Assembly (NCBI GenBank): GCA_013176395.1 | Contig: JABMLP010000001.1 | Span: forward strand, 1,426,001-1,490,000 | Direction: 5' to 3' | Source: Venturia oleaginea | Lineage: Eukaryota > Ascomycota > Dothideomycetes > Venturiales > Venturiaceae | Length of the DNA: 64,000 nt | Shown: in pieces, positions 22,844-34,186 of the stretch | How positions within the stretch are numbered: position 1 is the stretch's first letter | How the letters are laid out: each line of letters begins with the position of its first letter | Program-made: the position numbers and the translations under genes | The notes under the pieces: model-generated | What the model saw: the letters and a program-made list of their open reading frames with translations, nothing else | Databases searched by the model: none | What the model was told of the DNA's origin: nothing

Positions 22844-23948
22844 ATGCCTGAACGTTCGTTCTCTTTCCACAGCCTTACTTTAGGGAGCTGGATACTAACA
22901 AGATACAGTAACAAACCCTTTCCGCGAGGCCTCGTCCTATTCCAAGAATGCCATCACGGCCTACAAGATCTTCACTCCCATCTCGTGGCTCGTCTTGGTC
23001 ATTACCTCCATCTACTACGCCTTCGAAGCTCCTCATGAGGGCAAATATCACCGCCGCACTATCTGGAGCCAGAACAGCCAGTGAGCTTCGTTCATTCAAT
23101 TGCATGTCACCTGGATTCTAACATCATCCAGTCACCACACGCCATTTGCACTGAACAGGATCATCGTCTCCATTTACTGGGTGTAAGCTTTGGTCACTTT
23201 TTTTAACGTTACCAGGTCTCTAACCTTATATACAGCGTCCTATACATCCTCCAAATTCCATACCTCGCCAGCCTATTCCAGACCGACAATGCCTCCGTAA
23301 CATTGACAACGGCCTTGAATCTGGCACCATGGTTTATCAGCAACAACCTCCTTCTCTTCGGCTTCATTCACCTCTGGTGCCGATCATACTTTTGGTGGGC
23401 ATTGTTGTTGGTCATCATCAACTTCTTCCAGTTGACCATGGCTTACTTCCGCTCTTCTCCTAAGCTGTCCGGCGACTCTCGCCCAGCGATCATCACACAC
23501 ATGGGTGTTCTTGCCGGTCCGTTGGCATGGTCTTTCGTGGCCTTGTACTGGGATGGTGCTGCGGCCGTCCATGCCCACCACTTTGCCGCTCGCGTTGTTG
23601 CGAATATCTTCATCTGGACCTGGGCTGTGTACGGCGGCTTCTACCTCGTCATTTTCAAGGACTGGGCTATGGGTTTCTGCTTGAGTGTTTTGACTGCTGG
23701 TATGTTCCTCTTCTCGCCACCTACTCAACCTCCACTAACGCACCTTTGTAGCTCTCGGTGTCTCCCAATTTCTAACCGTCATCGTCGCCGTACAATGGAT
23801 CGAGGCCTTCACCATTATGGCTCTTCTCTTTGTCGCCTCAGTCGGCATCGCTGCTCCGGGTATCTTTGGCAAGGATATCAAGCGCGGCGAGGTGGTTAGC
23901 GAGGACAGAGAGCGAGCTCCGTTGTTGGCAGGTGGCGAAAGCGTCTAG
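22844..23948 (+). CDS. DUF1774-type multi-pass membrane protein
   Basis: Five exons (22844-22853, 22909-23080, 23132-23182, 23236-23699, 23752-23948) encode 297 residues. The first exon is only 10 nt (ATGCCTGAAC), joined through a TACTAACA-branch intron to give MPELTNPFREASSYSK. Seven or more hydrophobic segments follow, with conserved-looking features HHTPFALN, LLLFGFIHLWCRSYFWWALLLVINF-like and FKDWAMGFCLSVLTA. The protein ends with an acidic/basic tail (REDRERAPLLAGG type). The overall pattern is what I recall for the fungal DUF1774 family, whose function is unknown. The introns are GT-AG and every junction keeps the frame. No signal peptide is present, so the location within the cell is open. 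Confidence 0.7.
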
Positions 23949-25038
23949 ACGTTGCGTCGAACTCCTCTATTTCATAGACAGCAAGGAATGAGTGAACAGA
24001 GCGTGGATGGAAAAAGCGGATGGTGGTAATGCTTTTGATGGGCGGCTATGAAATTGATACTCCAGGAAGTTTTGACTTTATGATGCATGGTCAGGCATAA
24101 TCAACTGATATGCTTTGGTTGTTAATGACAGATTCCCTCGGGAAGAGTTTGTAAACATTGAGTGAAGTCAGCCCACTTTCTCTTGGACTTGAAAGAAAGT
24201 TTGCGTGTGTTCCAAGTCAATGCCACCTTGAATGTTTGCTAAGCCGCTCTTGCTTCTATTTCTCATCCCTTTAAATCATGACCTTGACCTATCTAGGATG
24301 TCTTAATATTCTTACACGGTTGAGACTTTCAACGAGTGGTGTGATGCACGAAGCCTTCGGTCTGTGGTAGTTCTTGAAGTGGCTATTAGTGAGAGATTTG
24401 ACAGCGCAAAAAGATGGAAAAGTTCTGCGGCGCTGGTGAAAGTACAATGGTTTCTAGATGCAAACAGGGCTAGAGGGTATATGATACGGAAGTACATACG
24501 AGCGATCGGTAATTTTATGTAGATAAATAGGGTTTATTCTGTTAGGGATTCGAGGGAGTGGGAGGTGGATGTCTACGAGAGTGTAGCAGTTATGGATGGG
24601 TGAATAAGCTGGTTATTTTTGGGGTTCTTTCACACTGAATCGCGTCTGATCCTGGTTTTAGATCAGGCATCGTATTAGACTATTTTGCAAGCGTTCTGAT
24701 CTCGGGAATTCTGATTCTAAAATGTTGCTGTACACGTACCATGGACTGCGAATACTCGTTAAGGCGTTAGAAACCATAGGATGGCGGTTTTTTTCCCCTT
24801 TCTTTTTTCTTTTTTTTAAATGCACGCTCCCATTCTCGGTGCAACCTCGCCGCTACACAGGCTCAGATGCAAAAAACCAGTATCCGAGAGAACTAGATTT
24901 CTGATGCGTACTGATAACGGGTCGGGTGGAGACGGTTTGGGGCGGGTTTCGGGGCGGGTTATAGAATCTATAATAACCCGCCCCGTTTTCTTTCAACGGG
25001 AGGAACGCGTGACTTACTAGGGATGAAATATAGAGAAA
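23949..25038. other. Intergenic, borders the transposon nest
   Basis: No supported gene. The last 150 bp are G-rich on the plus strand with tandem GGGGCGGGTT motifs and a hairpin (annotated separately). A poly-T/poly-C tract lies at 24,788-24,818. Confidence 0.5.
24951..24984. repeat. GC-rich near-palindrome with G-run neighbours
   Basis: GGGGCGGGTTATAG pairs with CTATAATAACCCGCCCC across a 3-nt loop, with a 3-nt bulge. Immediately upstream (24,918-24,950) are further GGG runs. It may be the end of a short element or simply a structure-prone site; no target duplication was found. Confidence 0.5.
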
Positions 25039-25773
25039 ACGTATTCCACCACCGAGCCGGCCAAACCACCGAGCCGGCCACTTTTCCTTGGCACGACCAA
25101 CTCATGTTACGACCCTTCAATTTTATCGCTATCAATAATAGATTCCAAGTCCGTCGTGCTACTATCTGATTCAGAAGATATCTCGATATTCTTTCTACAC
25201 CTTCGCGTATTGTGACCAGTCGCGCCGCAGTTCCCACAGCGCCTTTGAGTTGGTCGGGCTGTTTCTCGATCACCACTACTACCAGTATTCTTTGATCCCT
25301 GAGGCGCAACAGACGCCTCAGCAGCTACCCGCGCTGCTGCAGTCCCTTACTCTACAGTACCACCTTGCTGGATCCGCTTCCTTTTACGCCATTTTCGCTT
25401 CGTCATTAATGCCAATTGCTCTTCAAGCTCGTGGTTTCGTGCAATAAGTAGAGCATTCTGGTGTAGCATCAATTCAGCGCGAATCCTCGCGAATCGAGAT
25501 CGAGGTTATATTGGATAATCGTTTGCTCTTCTATCGTAGTGAGCTTATGAGAGTTTGGGCGAGTTTGAGATGGAGAGGTGATTCCGCGGAGCCGATCAGA
25601 GAGCCTTTGATGTTTAAGGTTAAAGGCTGTAGCAGCGCGCCGTAGGCTTTGAAATTGGCTAGAGATATAAGCCTGAAGAGCGAGATCAATTCTACCTTCT
25701 TCTTGAACGGCTATCGCGTTGCGTTGTTGAGACAGTACGTGTTAAAAGAGGATAAGGGCTGTGCCAAGGAAAA
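25039..25773 (-). mobile_element. Internally deleted Fot1/pogo element, body (its other end is at 36,390-36,420)
   Basis: The left terminal sequence ACGTATTCCACCACCGAGCC is at 25039-25058, with a local 17-bp duplication in this end. The matching inverted end is not adjacent but at 36,390-36,420, because an LTR (25,774 onward) inserted 5 bp into GAAAA near the element's 5' end and the flank was later inverted. Joining 25,773 to the reverse of 36,420 recreates an end matching 25,039-25,100. The element is short (about 0.77 kb) and cannot encode a full transposase. Confidence 0.8.
25107..25739 (-). pseudogene. Fot1/pogo transposase, N- and C-terminal parts only
   Basis: On the minus strand, AIAVQEEGRIDLALQAYISS...LRRAATAFNLKHQRLSDRLRG is the N-terminal helix-turn-helix typical of Fot1/pogo transposases. 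It is followed by KLTTIEEQTIIQ and DLDSRGF. After about 75 codons the sequence jumps, with a frame change, to the C-terminal region (ELMLHQNALLIARNHELEEQLAL). It ends in a zinc-knuckle-like CGNCGATGHNTRRC and a Ser/Asp-rich tail, stopping at 25107. The whole DDE catalytic core is missing and at least one stop codon lies in the C-terminal part. A non-autonomous relic. Confidence 0.8.
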
Positions 25774-26116
25774 TGTTACGGGGAACTCGTTTCTCAACAC
25801 AGTTGATTATGTCAAGACCTTCTTGACGCCTGTGTTCTCTTGTTCTGGTCCGCGGGTTTGGGGTAAGGGCAATATCAGTCTGGAAGTACTTACCTTAAGT
25901 ACCTTCCCTTGCTCAGGTTCTTTGGAGGCTCACTAGATCCTAGCCGTCCGATGTATTTCCCAATTCAATTGTCGTCTAACCGATTTGATCCTCAGATCAA
26001 TCCTGAACGCTTGTCGGTTAGTATGAAGGTTGGGGGTGGGCTTGCTTCGTGTGCATATGACTTCTTGTGTTTGATTGTATCTAAGTAAAAGGTCGTTACT
26101 GTAGTAGGTTGAAGAA

Positions 26117-27714
26117 AAAACAGCACACAGCGAGAACTCAATTTTTGGAATTTACAGAAGTATCATCTAAAGATCATCAAAACACCTCTGCCAGTGGCCG
26201 CTCCGGCCTCTAGAGGCCATCGCGCGTCCCTCAGCGTCGATGAGATACCTCTAGAGTCGCCGTCGCGGCCACGGCAGAGCAAGCAGACGAATACATGAGC
26301 AAGCTACACGAACGATGCGTCCACCAAAGACAACAGCAACCATCTAGTCACTATCTCCCGGCTAGTCCATCACCCCAGATGACACTGCAATGCTCCGAGT
26401 CGACGAGTCACCGCTAGAACGGCAATATCTTCAACACAACTCAAACACCAGACGCCCGGTGTGCAACAATCGGCACCACACACCACTGCAACGACTAGAC
26501 AACCTCTCCCAACGTCTTGGCAAACCGTCCTGCTACAAGCTGTTGCCCAGAGCCTTGAGCCTCTCCCCAAACTGTTGCCTCCCAGTTATGGCATTGGCAA
26601 GAGTAGGTGCGCGACACAGTAAGTAGTAAGGACGCATAGAAGGAGCCTATTGGCGGCAAATCCCCTCTCTGTAAGCTAGCAGACGTAGCCTTGAGCCTCT
26701 CCCCAGACTGTTGCGTCCCAGTTATGGCATTGGCAAGAGTAGGAGCGTGATATAGCAAGCAGGGAGAGCGACTAGCAGCAGATAGGCTCCGACTATAAGA
26801 CGACAGGTCTACAACACAATCGGTGCGACACGATACGGCAGCTGCTAGAGAATCTCATCTACTATCGTCTCCGCAAATCGTCCTGCTGCAAGCTGATGTC
26901 CAGAGCCTTGAGCCTCTCCCCAAACTGTTGCGTCCCAGTTATGGCATTGGCAAGAGTAGGTGCGCAACACAGTAAGCAGTAAGGACGTATAGAAGGAGCT
27001 TATTGGCGGCAAATCCCCTCCTACAAGCCAGCAGACGTAGCCTTGAGCCTCTCCCCAGACTGTTGCGTCCCAGTTATAGCATTGGCAAGAGTAGGAGCGC
27101 GATATAGCAAGCAGGGAGAGCGACTAGCAGCAGGTAGGCTCCGACTATAAGACGGCAGGTCTATAGCACGATCGGCGCCATACAATACGGCAGCTACCAG
27201 ACAGCCTCGTCTACGGGCATACCCGGAGTATCACACTCAAGCAGCGAAATCACGACTACGATGGTTACTGTTGTCTCCAGCATCACACGACCAAATACAC
27301 TGCCGCATAGGAACCTGGTGTAAGGCAACTTTCACAAGCAGAAACATACTTAGGGAACCCATTGGCCTTGAGGGATAAGGCGAAACAGATAGACAAAGCT
27401 GAGCATTAGAGGGAGACTGTAGGTAGAAGGATAGCGAAACACGAGGCATTGCCTCTTGAGTCTACATAGCACAGATATACTAGCAGAGTGACCAGTATCT
27501 ACAAGAGCCAGCGGGCATTTGGAGGTACTGGTTAAGGGAAAAGAGGGAGGACCGAGGGGACAATTGGTCTTGTTTCAGTGAACGGGGCGAAGTGGGGCGC
27601 GGTGGATTATATAATCTATCACGTGTCGGCTGTCTGATGAAGTCCTCCTAACCGGACATAGCTGCTTGATTAAGCGGCTGCAACCGAGTAGGATAAAATC
27701 AATCAATCAATCAA
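26117..27714 (+). mobile_element. 1,598-bp unclassified non-LTR-type retroposon, left copy
   Basis: Inserted in LTR A and flanked by a perfect 17-bp duplication TGTAGTAGGTTGAAGAA (26100-26116 and 27715-27731). The uninterrupted LTR at 2737-3431 shows the site once. The 3' end is a short tandem array of TCAA, as expected for target-primed retroposition. There is no reverse transcriptase; frames are under 90 codons, and the longest read on the minus strand. The middle contains a two-copy ~355-bp tandem repeat. It could be a SINE-like or LINE-derived parasite mobilised by the Tad1-like LINE next to it; the tails differ in sequence (TCAA versus ATCC), so this is not proved. Confidence 0.75.
26552..27240 (+). 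repeat. Internal tandem repeat (~355 bp x 2, each of two related halves)
   Basis: The words GCCTTGAGCCTCTCCCC and CCCAGTTATGGCATTGGCAA recur at about 26552, 26690, 26907 and 27040. They alternate between an 'AAACTG' and an 'AGACTG' version, so the unit is an A-B pair of about 350-355 bp present twice. The mirror copy is at about 37,259-37,945. Confidence 0.75.
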
Positions 27715-28290
27715 TGTAGTAGGTTGAAGAAGCTCCTATGTGAGAAACATAACATGAGATAACCACACCGAGAGAAAGGAAAGTCTGTCCAACGTCCTCC
27801 ATATATACCCTTCTGCTTCTGGGTGCCAAGGTGCATTCCCACACCTCTTGGCTCTTCCCACACTTCCCACACTGTGGGCAATGCCAAGTGCTGTGGGAAT
27901 ATCACGTGACTCCTGCACGTACTATTCTCTCTTAGGACTGGATGGATGGATGGATGGATTCAATACACCCGTCGGGCCAGTATGGCTCCAGGGGGACACT
28001 ACCGATTGTCTATCATACATTGTTTCCAACTATCAACGCTCCCTTCATTTCAAGCCCAAGCATTTACTTTTGTGTAGCATCTTTTTAACATACTGAATTA
28101 TCAAATTGACCAAAACTCCAGAAACAACAACAAAAACGAAAGGCGAACTTACCGTTGGCCAGCAGACTGATCGGATCAGATATTGGCTGTTAGTAAGAGG
28201 GGGGTATCGGATCTAGGATTGCTGCTTGCATGGGTACTATCTTAATGAGTGAGTCCACATGCTCGGAGTTGGTTATGGGTTTGGTAGAGA

Positions 28291-31200
28291 CTACTCCGTC
28301 TCTCGGCTGAATCGCTTGGTAGCATCTACGAACGCAATTGTCGCTCGTACTGCTGCTACATCTGGCGTCCATTTTGGACCATCGATCATCTCTCCTCTTC
28401 TATTTGTGAGTGTTGAGCGGCCTCCTGGTAGATAGGAGACGTCACTCCTTGGCTCGGTTGCTTCTCGCAAGAGCCGTCGTTGCTCGCTCCATCGTTTGCA
28501 ATCGAGTAGGAAATGCTGCACGCTTTCCACAACTCCGCATTCTTCGCACAATGGTGATTCCGCCGCTCCAATTCGGTTCAGGTACTTATTCAGCCGACAG
28601 TGTGACGTCCGCAATTGAGCTAGTATTTGAGCCTCTGTTTTAGATAGCTGTTGTAGATGGTGCGCGTGTGTTTTCCAGGGATAGCAGCATCAATGGATTT
28701 GGTAAATCTCCCTCCTCGCAGTAGTTTGTCGCTTGGTTGACAGCTCTTCTTTGCTTGCCTAATCAGTGCTGAGCGTAGTCGTATCTCTGACGGCACTGCG
28801 CTCCCTGCTTTGGTACTTCTTTTGGCCATTTTGTCTGCTGCTTCGTTGCCCTTGATGCTAGAGTGTGCCGGGATCCATCGAAGAACCACGGTGATATCCT
28901 TTTGATGTAATCGCTGCGTGGCTGACAAGATGTCCTTGATGATATGCTGGCCTGACTGCTGTCTTGGCTTGCGGATACTCTTTAGCGCACTCTGATTGTC
29001 CGAGAAGATGGTGAGTTTTCCTTCTAGCGGAACCATGGTCTACACTGCCAGTTGGCTTAGAGCAGTCCTAATTGCCTTCAGCTCTGTCGCGTATATATTG
29101 CCGTTTGCAAGCAATCCTGTTGTTGCGTATTGCTCGAGTGTAGTCCGGTTCTCATCTGGTAGAATGTACACAATACCCGTTCCCAGGATGCCATTTCTAC
29201 CTGAGCCGTCAGTGTAGCAGTGGACTTCGTCTTCATCTTGTGTTGCGGTGGGTTTTGTAGCTTCGTCGCGCTCTTCAATAATCACGCAAGGCCCTTCGAT
29301 CCACGGTGCTTTTGCAAATGGTGTGACTATCTCAATCTGGGACATATTGATTCCTGCAAACCTGTCTGCTAATAGGCCTAGTGACGAGCGAAGCTTAAAT
29401 GATTGATGCACTGCCTTAATACTGAATCTCAATGGGTGGCGCTCCGGTAATGTATTTAGCTTGACCCACAGGCCCATCCATTTCCCTGTCTGTCGTTGGT
29501 GGAAGGTCCTAATTGATGCCTCAGACTGCGCAATATCCAATGCTGTGGTTCGGAAGCATCCAACAATGGCTTGTGCCCCCCATCTTTGGTGTCGTTCAAG
29601 CAAGCGTGTATCCTTAGCGTTCAGCGCTGTTGCCCAGACTGATGATGCGTAGTCAACAACTGACGCCACTGTTACCTCAAACAGCTGCCGTGCCTGCTTG
29701 GTACGGAGGCCACTCAGTCTCTTCAGCCGGATCGCGGCATCGTGTCCCTTTGTGGCGGCTCTGGAAGCCTGTAGGTGGAACTTCAATTTCTGGTCGAGAA
29801 TAATGCCTAGAAGCTTGACGGAGAAGCCTAGCACCACCGAGCAGCCTCCAATTTGAATTGGCGTCGTTGATAGTCTTTCCGCGCTTGGTGTGAAGTGGAT
29901 GAAGGCTGTCTTTTTGAGCTCAAATGTAGCTCCACTACGACGTTCCCACTGCTCCGCCTTTGGTATCACTGTCTCTTGAAGCACCCGAGTATTTTCCTCA
30001 GCATTTGGTCCGGTGACCCAAACAGAGTAGTCATCCACGTACGCAATTGCGCCTTGGTGCCGGCTGATCTTTCTCTCTACCAGGTCAGCGTTGAAGAAGA
30101 GGTAGAGTATTGGGGATAGAGGTGAGCCTTGAGGCAGCCCTGGGGAATGCAAATCCACTTCCTCGCTGCTCTGCCCGTTCACTGTAATGCTTGCTCTCCT
30201 GCCTGAGCAGAAGTTCTCAATCCAACGAACAAGCCCCTCTGGAATACGTCGCCTTTGTAATCTAGCCAAGAGTACTTCTTTGTTGACCCCGTTGTACGCT
30301 CCTTTGACGTCAAAACTGAGCAGGCTAAGGACTCGGCACCTTCTTCGCGCCTGTTTGATGCGGTCGGTGAGGAGCAGCAGTGCCTGTTCTGTGCTACGTT
30401 GCTTCCGAGCTCCAAAATGATTCTCTGGTAGGAGGCCGTGTTCTTCAGCTAGGTAGGAGATGCGGGTAGCGACCACAACCTCCAGTGCTTTCCCTAGGGT
30501 TGCTAGCAAGGAGATTGGTCGATACGCGTTTGGCTGTGTATAGTCGTCTTTTGCTGGCTTTCGAAGTGGTAGGATTCGCGCGCATTCCCACTGCGCTGGG
30601 AGGATGCCTTGTGTCATAGACGCTTGAAACAATCTCGTTATCTCGTCTTGGAGGATTGGCTAGAGCTGTCTCCATACAACCGCGGGTAGGCCGTCTAGAC
30701 CTGGTGCTTTGTGTGCTTTCATGCCCATGATCGCTTCTTCGATTTCGTATTTTGTTAGTGCTGGTGATGGGAGTTGTGTTGCTCGCTGCTCTGCTGCTGG
30801 TTCTGGCTCGATCACCTCAGCCGCCGCGGGAAAGAAGGCTTGCAGCAGGATAGATCCAATCTCTTCTTTACTTTCGATCGTGTCGTCAGAGTTTGGCCTC
30901 GCTAGTTCTGTAATCTTTGCAAAAGAGGAGGTACTCTCTGGGTCAAGATACTTAGCGGCCTTCCATATATTTTCAGCGTCGTCTAGAAACTCCTTCCAGT
31001 GAGTGTTTCTTTCCGATCGGATTGCTCGATGGTACGTGCTTTGAGCTTCTCTGGCTTCCGTTCGGAGCCGCTGCAGTGTTTGGTGTGTGAGAGCGTTCGT
31101 TTCGGTCGTCCACCGGCTCGCCTTAACTTCTCTGCATAGCTGTCTTCTGACGTGTGTGTATTCCTTGCGAAGGTTGGTCAGATATGGTGTCCACCATGGT

Positions 31201-32179
31201 TTTTGGTACGGCGACGGTTTTGCAAGAGGAACGTATTGCTCGATAACAGGGACTACCACTTCCATCAATCGTTGCAGCATATCGTCCACGTTTTCGTCTG
31301 CATTCTCTTCAGGTGGGGCAACTGCTTGCCGCTGCTTTGAGTGTTCTATATCCTGGCGGATGCGCTCCCAATCTGCATTTTTGTAAAGTCGTCTGGGTGT
31401 TGTGGTCTCCTCCACGCACGTCATAGCTAATGTCGCACTGATGGGCCGGTGGTCCGATCCGTGTTCGTTGACGTGGAATCCACACCGTACCAAGCTGTCG
31501 GTGAGAGCCGGTGAGGTGAGGAAGAGGTCGATGGTACTGCTTACTTGCGTTCCGTAGAATGTGGCCTCTCCCCTGGGGACAAGATTAGAGAGTTGATATA
31601 CCGCCATATACTCAACGATGGCGTCTGCTTCATCCTGTCGCCTTGTTTCTGCTACTTGCTCGCCTCCCCATGTCGGTTGAAATCTCCGGTGATGAGAAGT
31701 TCTGGCTCGTGTCCAAGCTCTTGAGCTGTATCTTTGATTGCATCTTCTAGTAACTGAAGCCGTTCTGTCACTGCGGTCTTGTCCCGCTCTCGGTGTGCTT
31801 CTCCTGCTGGCACGTACACTGAAGCTGTAAAGATGACTTTGCCTTGAGTTTTGATAAGGATTGTCGTGATGTCGGGAGACGCAATCGGGATCTGTTTGTA
31901 GTCGAGCGTTTTCCGGGCCCAGATCATCGATCGGATAGGCCATGTGTCGTCTCTAGAGCACGTTGGGACAATCTGAATAAATTTGTTGTTTGTTGCTGGT
32001 GCCGCCATTACCTGCCCTGTCTGTGTTTTGAAGCAGTGTGGTTCTTGTATTAGCAGCGCGTCGAAATCTCTGATAGATTCGTCATTAAGTAGACTAGGTA
32101 GCGTCTCTCTCCTCTTCCCTGTGTTATATGAAATCACGTTGAAATGTCCTCTTGTTGTCGCACGGGTTGTATCTAACAT
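28291..32179 (-). pseudogene. LINE ORF2: endonuclease, reverse transcriptase, RNase H (disabled)
   Basis: The frame starts at 32179 with an APE endonuclease (ALLIQEPH, LLITGDFNRHG). A frameshift near 31,675 moves to the frame holding the end of the endonuclease (STIDLFL, GSDHRPI) and the RT start (HKAPGLDGLPAVVW). A stop at 30660-30662 precedes the RT core, with SFDVKGAYNGV, LPQGSPLSPILY and the catalytic AYVDDYSVW. A second in-frame stop lies at about 29037, inside RNase H (HCYTDGS before it, FSDNQSALKSI and WIPAHSSIKGNEAADKMAK after it). A frameshift near 28,645 restores the C-terminal CEECGVVESVQHFLLDC motif. With at least four lesions this copy cannot move by itself. Confidence 0.88.
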
Positions 32180-33522
32180 AGATGGCGCGCTCGGGTCTGT
32201 TCCATCGCCTTCTTGTACTCAGGGCATCCTGTGTCCGTTGCTCGGTGAGCGTCTCCACAGTTGCTGCATTTGGGATGCTGCTCTACACAGTCCTGCGCTT
32301 CGTGCCCAATACACGCGCAGTTAGCACACGTCAGGTCATTGTTGCATCGTGTGCTCATATGTCCAAACTGTTGGCATTGGTAGCATCGTCTCGGTCTTGG
32401 TCGATACTCATACGGGCTGACCCGGGCCAACTCTCCTCCAATCTCGAGCTGTTTCAGCGCTCTGTCAGCTTCTATCTTAGAGCTGAGGTATACCAGGATG
32501 GAGCAATAGTTCTTGTATGGGTCAGGTTTGCTGAGCATAGAGATCTTTGTAATGGTGACGTTGTTCTCCTCGGATATATCCGCTTTAAGACTGCTTTTCA
32601 GCGTGATTCGATCTTCGTTCAGTATAGCCATTTTGTCCACGCGATCGACCTTAACGGGGTACCACTTCTCGCCTTGAACAGACGCGCCAGGGAAGAATTT
32701 GAGCCATTGCTCCTGGTTCTGCCGTATTACCTGCTCGTCCTCCTCTAACCTGAGGACAACTCGGACCAGTTTTGTTTCTCTGCCAATTTTCTCGATCCCT
32801 GCAATCTGTGTTTCCTTTGTAGCTTGCCCTGCCGCAATGGCATCCTTTACTCTCTCTTTTATCTCGATAGGGTTTGTGAGGTCAATGTGTGTGTGAGCGC
32901 GTGCGAAGTTGAGAGTTAGGCCGGGTCTGCTGATCGATGAGGTGTTTGTATTACTTGCTTGCTGACTAATAGAAGCAGATGGAGTAAGTGAGTTAGTCCT
33001 AGCTACAGACGCGTACGACTGTGTTGGTGAGCTGATTAGTGAGTTTGCCCGCGATAGCTGAGCTTGTATCAAACATATATCCTTTCTTAGCTGCTGGGTT
33101 TCCTGGGCAAGTTGCTCCCGGAGCTGCTTAGTTTCCTGAAGGAGTTGCTCTTTCATCTCCTTCATCTCATTCTGGAATGTTACGTCACGTTGTTGGAGAG
33201 TGTTTCGCAGGTATTCGATAACCTTTCTGTTACTTGTTGCGTCGCCTTGAAGCTGTACCAGAATTTGGAGTATCTCTCTGACCGGTATCTCGCCGTTGTC
33301 TTCAGGTATTTGCGCTGCACGCTGTAATTTAGCCCTCGGTGCTTTGGCTACCTCAGAACGCTTCTGCTGGTTCAGGGAGCCGTCCATTATCGCTGCTGTC
33401 GTGCCTTTGCTTGCTATAGTTGACTGTCGTAGCGTTGGGCCGGTTGGCTTTGCCATCGGAGGGGGCGTAGTTGGCGCGCTTCTTTCCTGCAACGGCGTAG
33501 TTGGTCCTTCTATTAGAGACAT
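32173..33522 (-). CDS. LINE ORF1, Gag-like nucleic-acid-binding protein
   Basis: An intact frame of 449 residues. The N-terminal ~100 residues are low-complexity. Residues ~105-160 form a glutamine/leucine-rich coiled coil (QLLQETKQLREQLAQETQQL). A globular middle follows, and the C-terminus has three zinc knuckles: CYQCQQFGHMSTRC, CANCACIGHEAQDC and CSNCGDAHRATDTGC. ORF1 proteins of this clade package the element RNA. The stop overlaps the start of ORF2 (ATGTTAG), an arrangement suited to termination-reinitiation. Confidence 0.88.
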   Translation of the reverse strand: MSLIEGPTTPLQERSAPTTPPPMAKPTGPTLRQSTIASKGTTAAIMDGSLNQQKRSEVAKAPRAKLQRAAQIPEDNGEIPVREILQILVQLQGDATSNRKVIEYLRNTLQQRDVTFQNEMKEMKEQLLQETKQLREQLAQETQQLRKDICLIQAQLSRANSLISSPTQSYASVARTNSLTPSASISQQASNTNTSSISRPGLTLNFARAHTHIDLTNPIEIKERVKDAIAAGQATKETQIAGIEKIGRETKLVRVVLRLEEDEQVIRQNQEQWLKFFPGASVQGEKWYPVKVDRVDKMAILNEDRITLKSSLKADISEENNVTITKISMLSKPDPYKNYCSILVYLSSKIEADRALKQLEIGGELARVSPYEYRPRPRRCYQCQQFGHMSTRCNNDLTCANCACIGHEAQDCVEQHPKCSNCGDAHRATDTGCPEYKKAMEQTRARHLC

Positions 33523-33939
33523 CTGGATCTCTTATTCTCAAGGCAATACCGAGTATCTTGAGTTTGATTAGTTAGGTTGGGTGCCTGTCGTGCGTGTTGT
33601 CGTTCTGGGGTTGCTGTGATGTGTTCGCGTTGGTTGATCGCCCTTTGTGTATCACTCCACCACCAACGCGACTTCGAAGGAATCTACGCGTTATACGACG
33701 CAGAATTTCTAGTGCTTGCTATTACTGTCTATAATAACTAGTCACGTAGATCTCTTCTCTGCCCCTGTTCCTGGAGAAGATGTCCTTGTTCTCTTAGAAC
33801 TGACCTGGTTGCACCAGTCCCCTCTTGTGCGCCCGAAGGATTCCCCTCCACATCAGTCCTAACAACAACTTCTTGTTATCCAACCATCCTCTGCAAGTTC
33901 CGCTGTCCCTGCTCTTCGGTCTTGAGATGATCTGTAACA

Positions 33940-34091
33940 ACGCAGTATACTCGTAGCCAAAGATTGTTTAGATTCAGTTAAGGAGTGAAGGTATCTACAA
34001 ACAGAGAACCTCAATGAGGTTCTGTCTTTATACTAGGCTCAATCAGGCTTAGGCTCTTAGCCTATACCAACCATGGGCCATGCCCATAACA
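33940..34091 (-). mobile_element. Solo LTR, family B, larger piece of a split copy
   Basis: Matches 1866-2016 and ends with CCCATAACA at 34091, followed by CCAGA (34092-34096). The missing 29 bp of the same LTR are at 38724-38752, followed by TCTGG, the reverse complement of CCAGA. The two halves and their target duplications were separated by the inversion. The first five bases, ACGCA, are the target duplication of LTR A. Confidence 0.8.
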
Positions 34092-34186
34092 CCAGATTAG
34101 AAAGGACCTAGGCTATTACTATAATCTTTTACAATAGTCTAAAAAGGTATAGGAAGATACTAGAACCTTCTAGAATCTTCTAGAAC

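Larger units (their letters stand above)
27941..33789 (-). mobile_element. Tad1-like LINE (non-LTR retrotransposon), about 5.85 kb, inserted in LTR A
   Basis: Flanked by an imperfect 13-bp target duplication TCTCTTAGGACTG (27928-27940) and TCTCTTAGAACTG (33790-33802). The same site is uninterrupted in both other LTR A copies. The 3' end on the minus strand is a (ATCC)n tail (27941-27959 as GGAT repeats). It carries ORF1 with three CCHC knuckles and ORF2 with APE-type endonuclease, reverse transcriptase, RNase H and a C-terminal zinc motif, the domain order of the fungal Tad1 clade. The full-length 5' part is present (about 265 bp before ORF1). Confidence 0.88.
25774..33939 (+). mobile_element. 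Solo LTR, family A, left copy, interrupted by two retroposons
   Basis: TGTTACGGGG starts at 25774 and GATCTGTAACA ends at 33939. Three LTR segments (25774-26116, 27732-27940, 33803-33939) align in order to the intact copy at 2737-3431; removing both insertions leaves about 689 bp. The flanks are GAAAA on the left and ACGCA on the right, which do not match each other. They match, as reverse complements, the flanks of the right copy (TTTTC and TGCGT), the signature of an inversion between the two LTRs. Confidence 0.85.

Noticed and set aside
27941..27959. GGAT microsatellite as an independent repeat
   Set aside because: It is the 3' tail of the minus-strand LINE, directly next to its target duplication.
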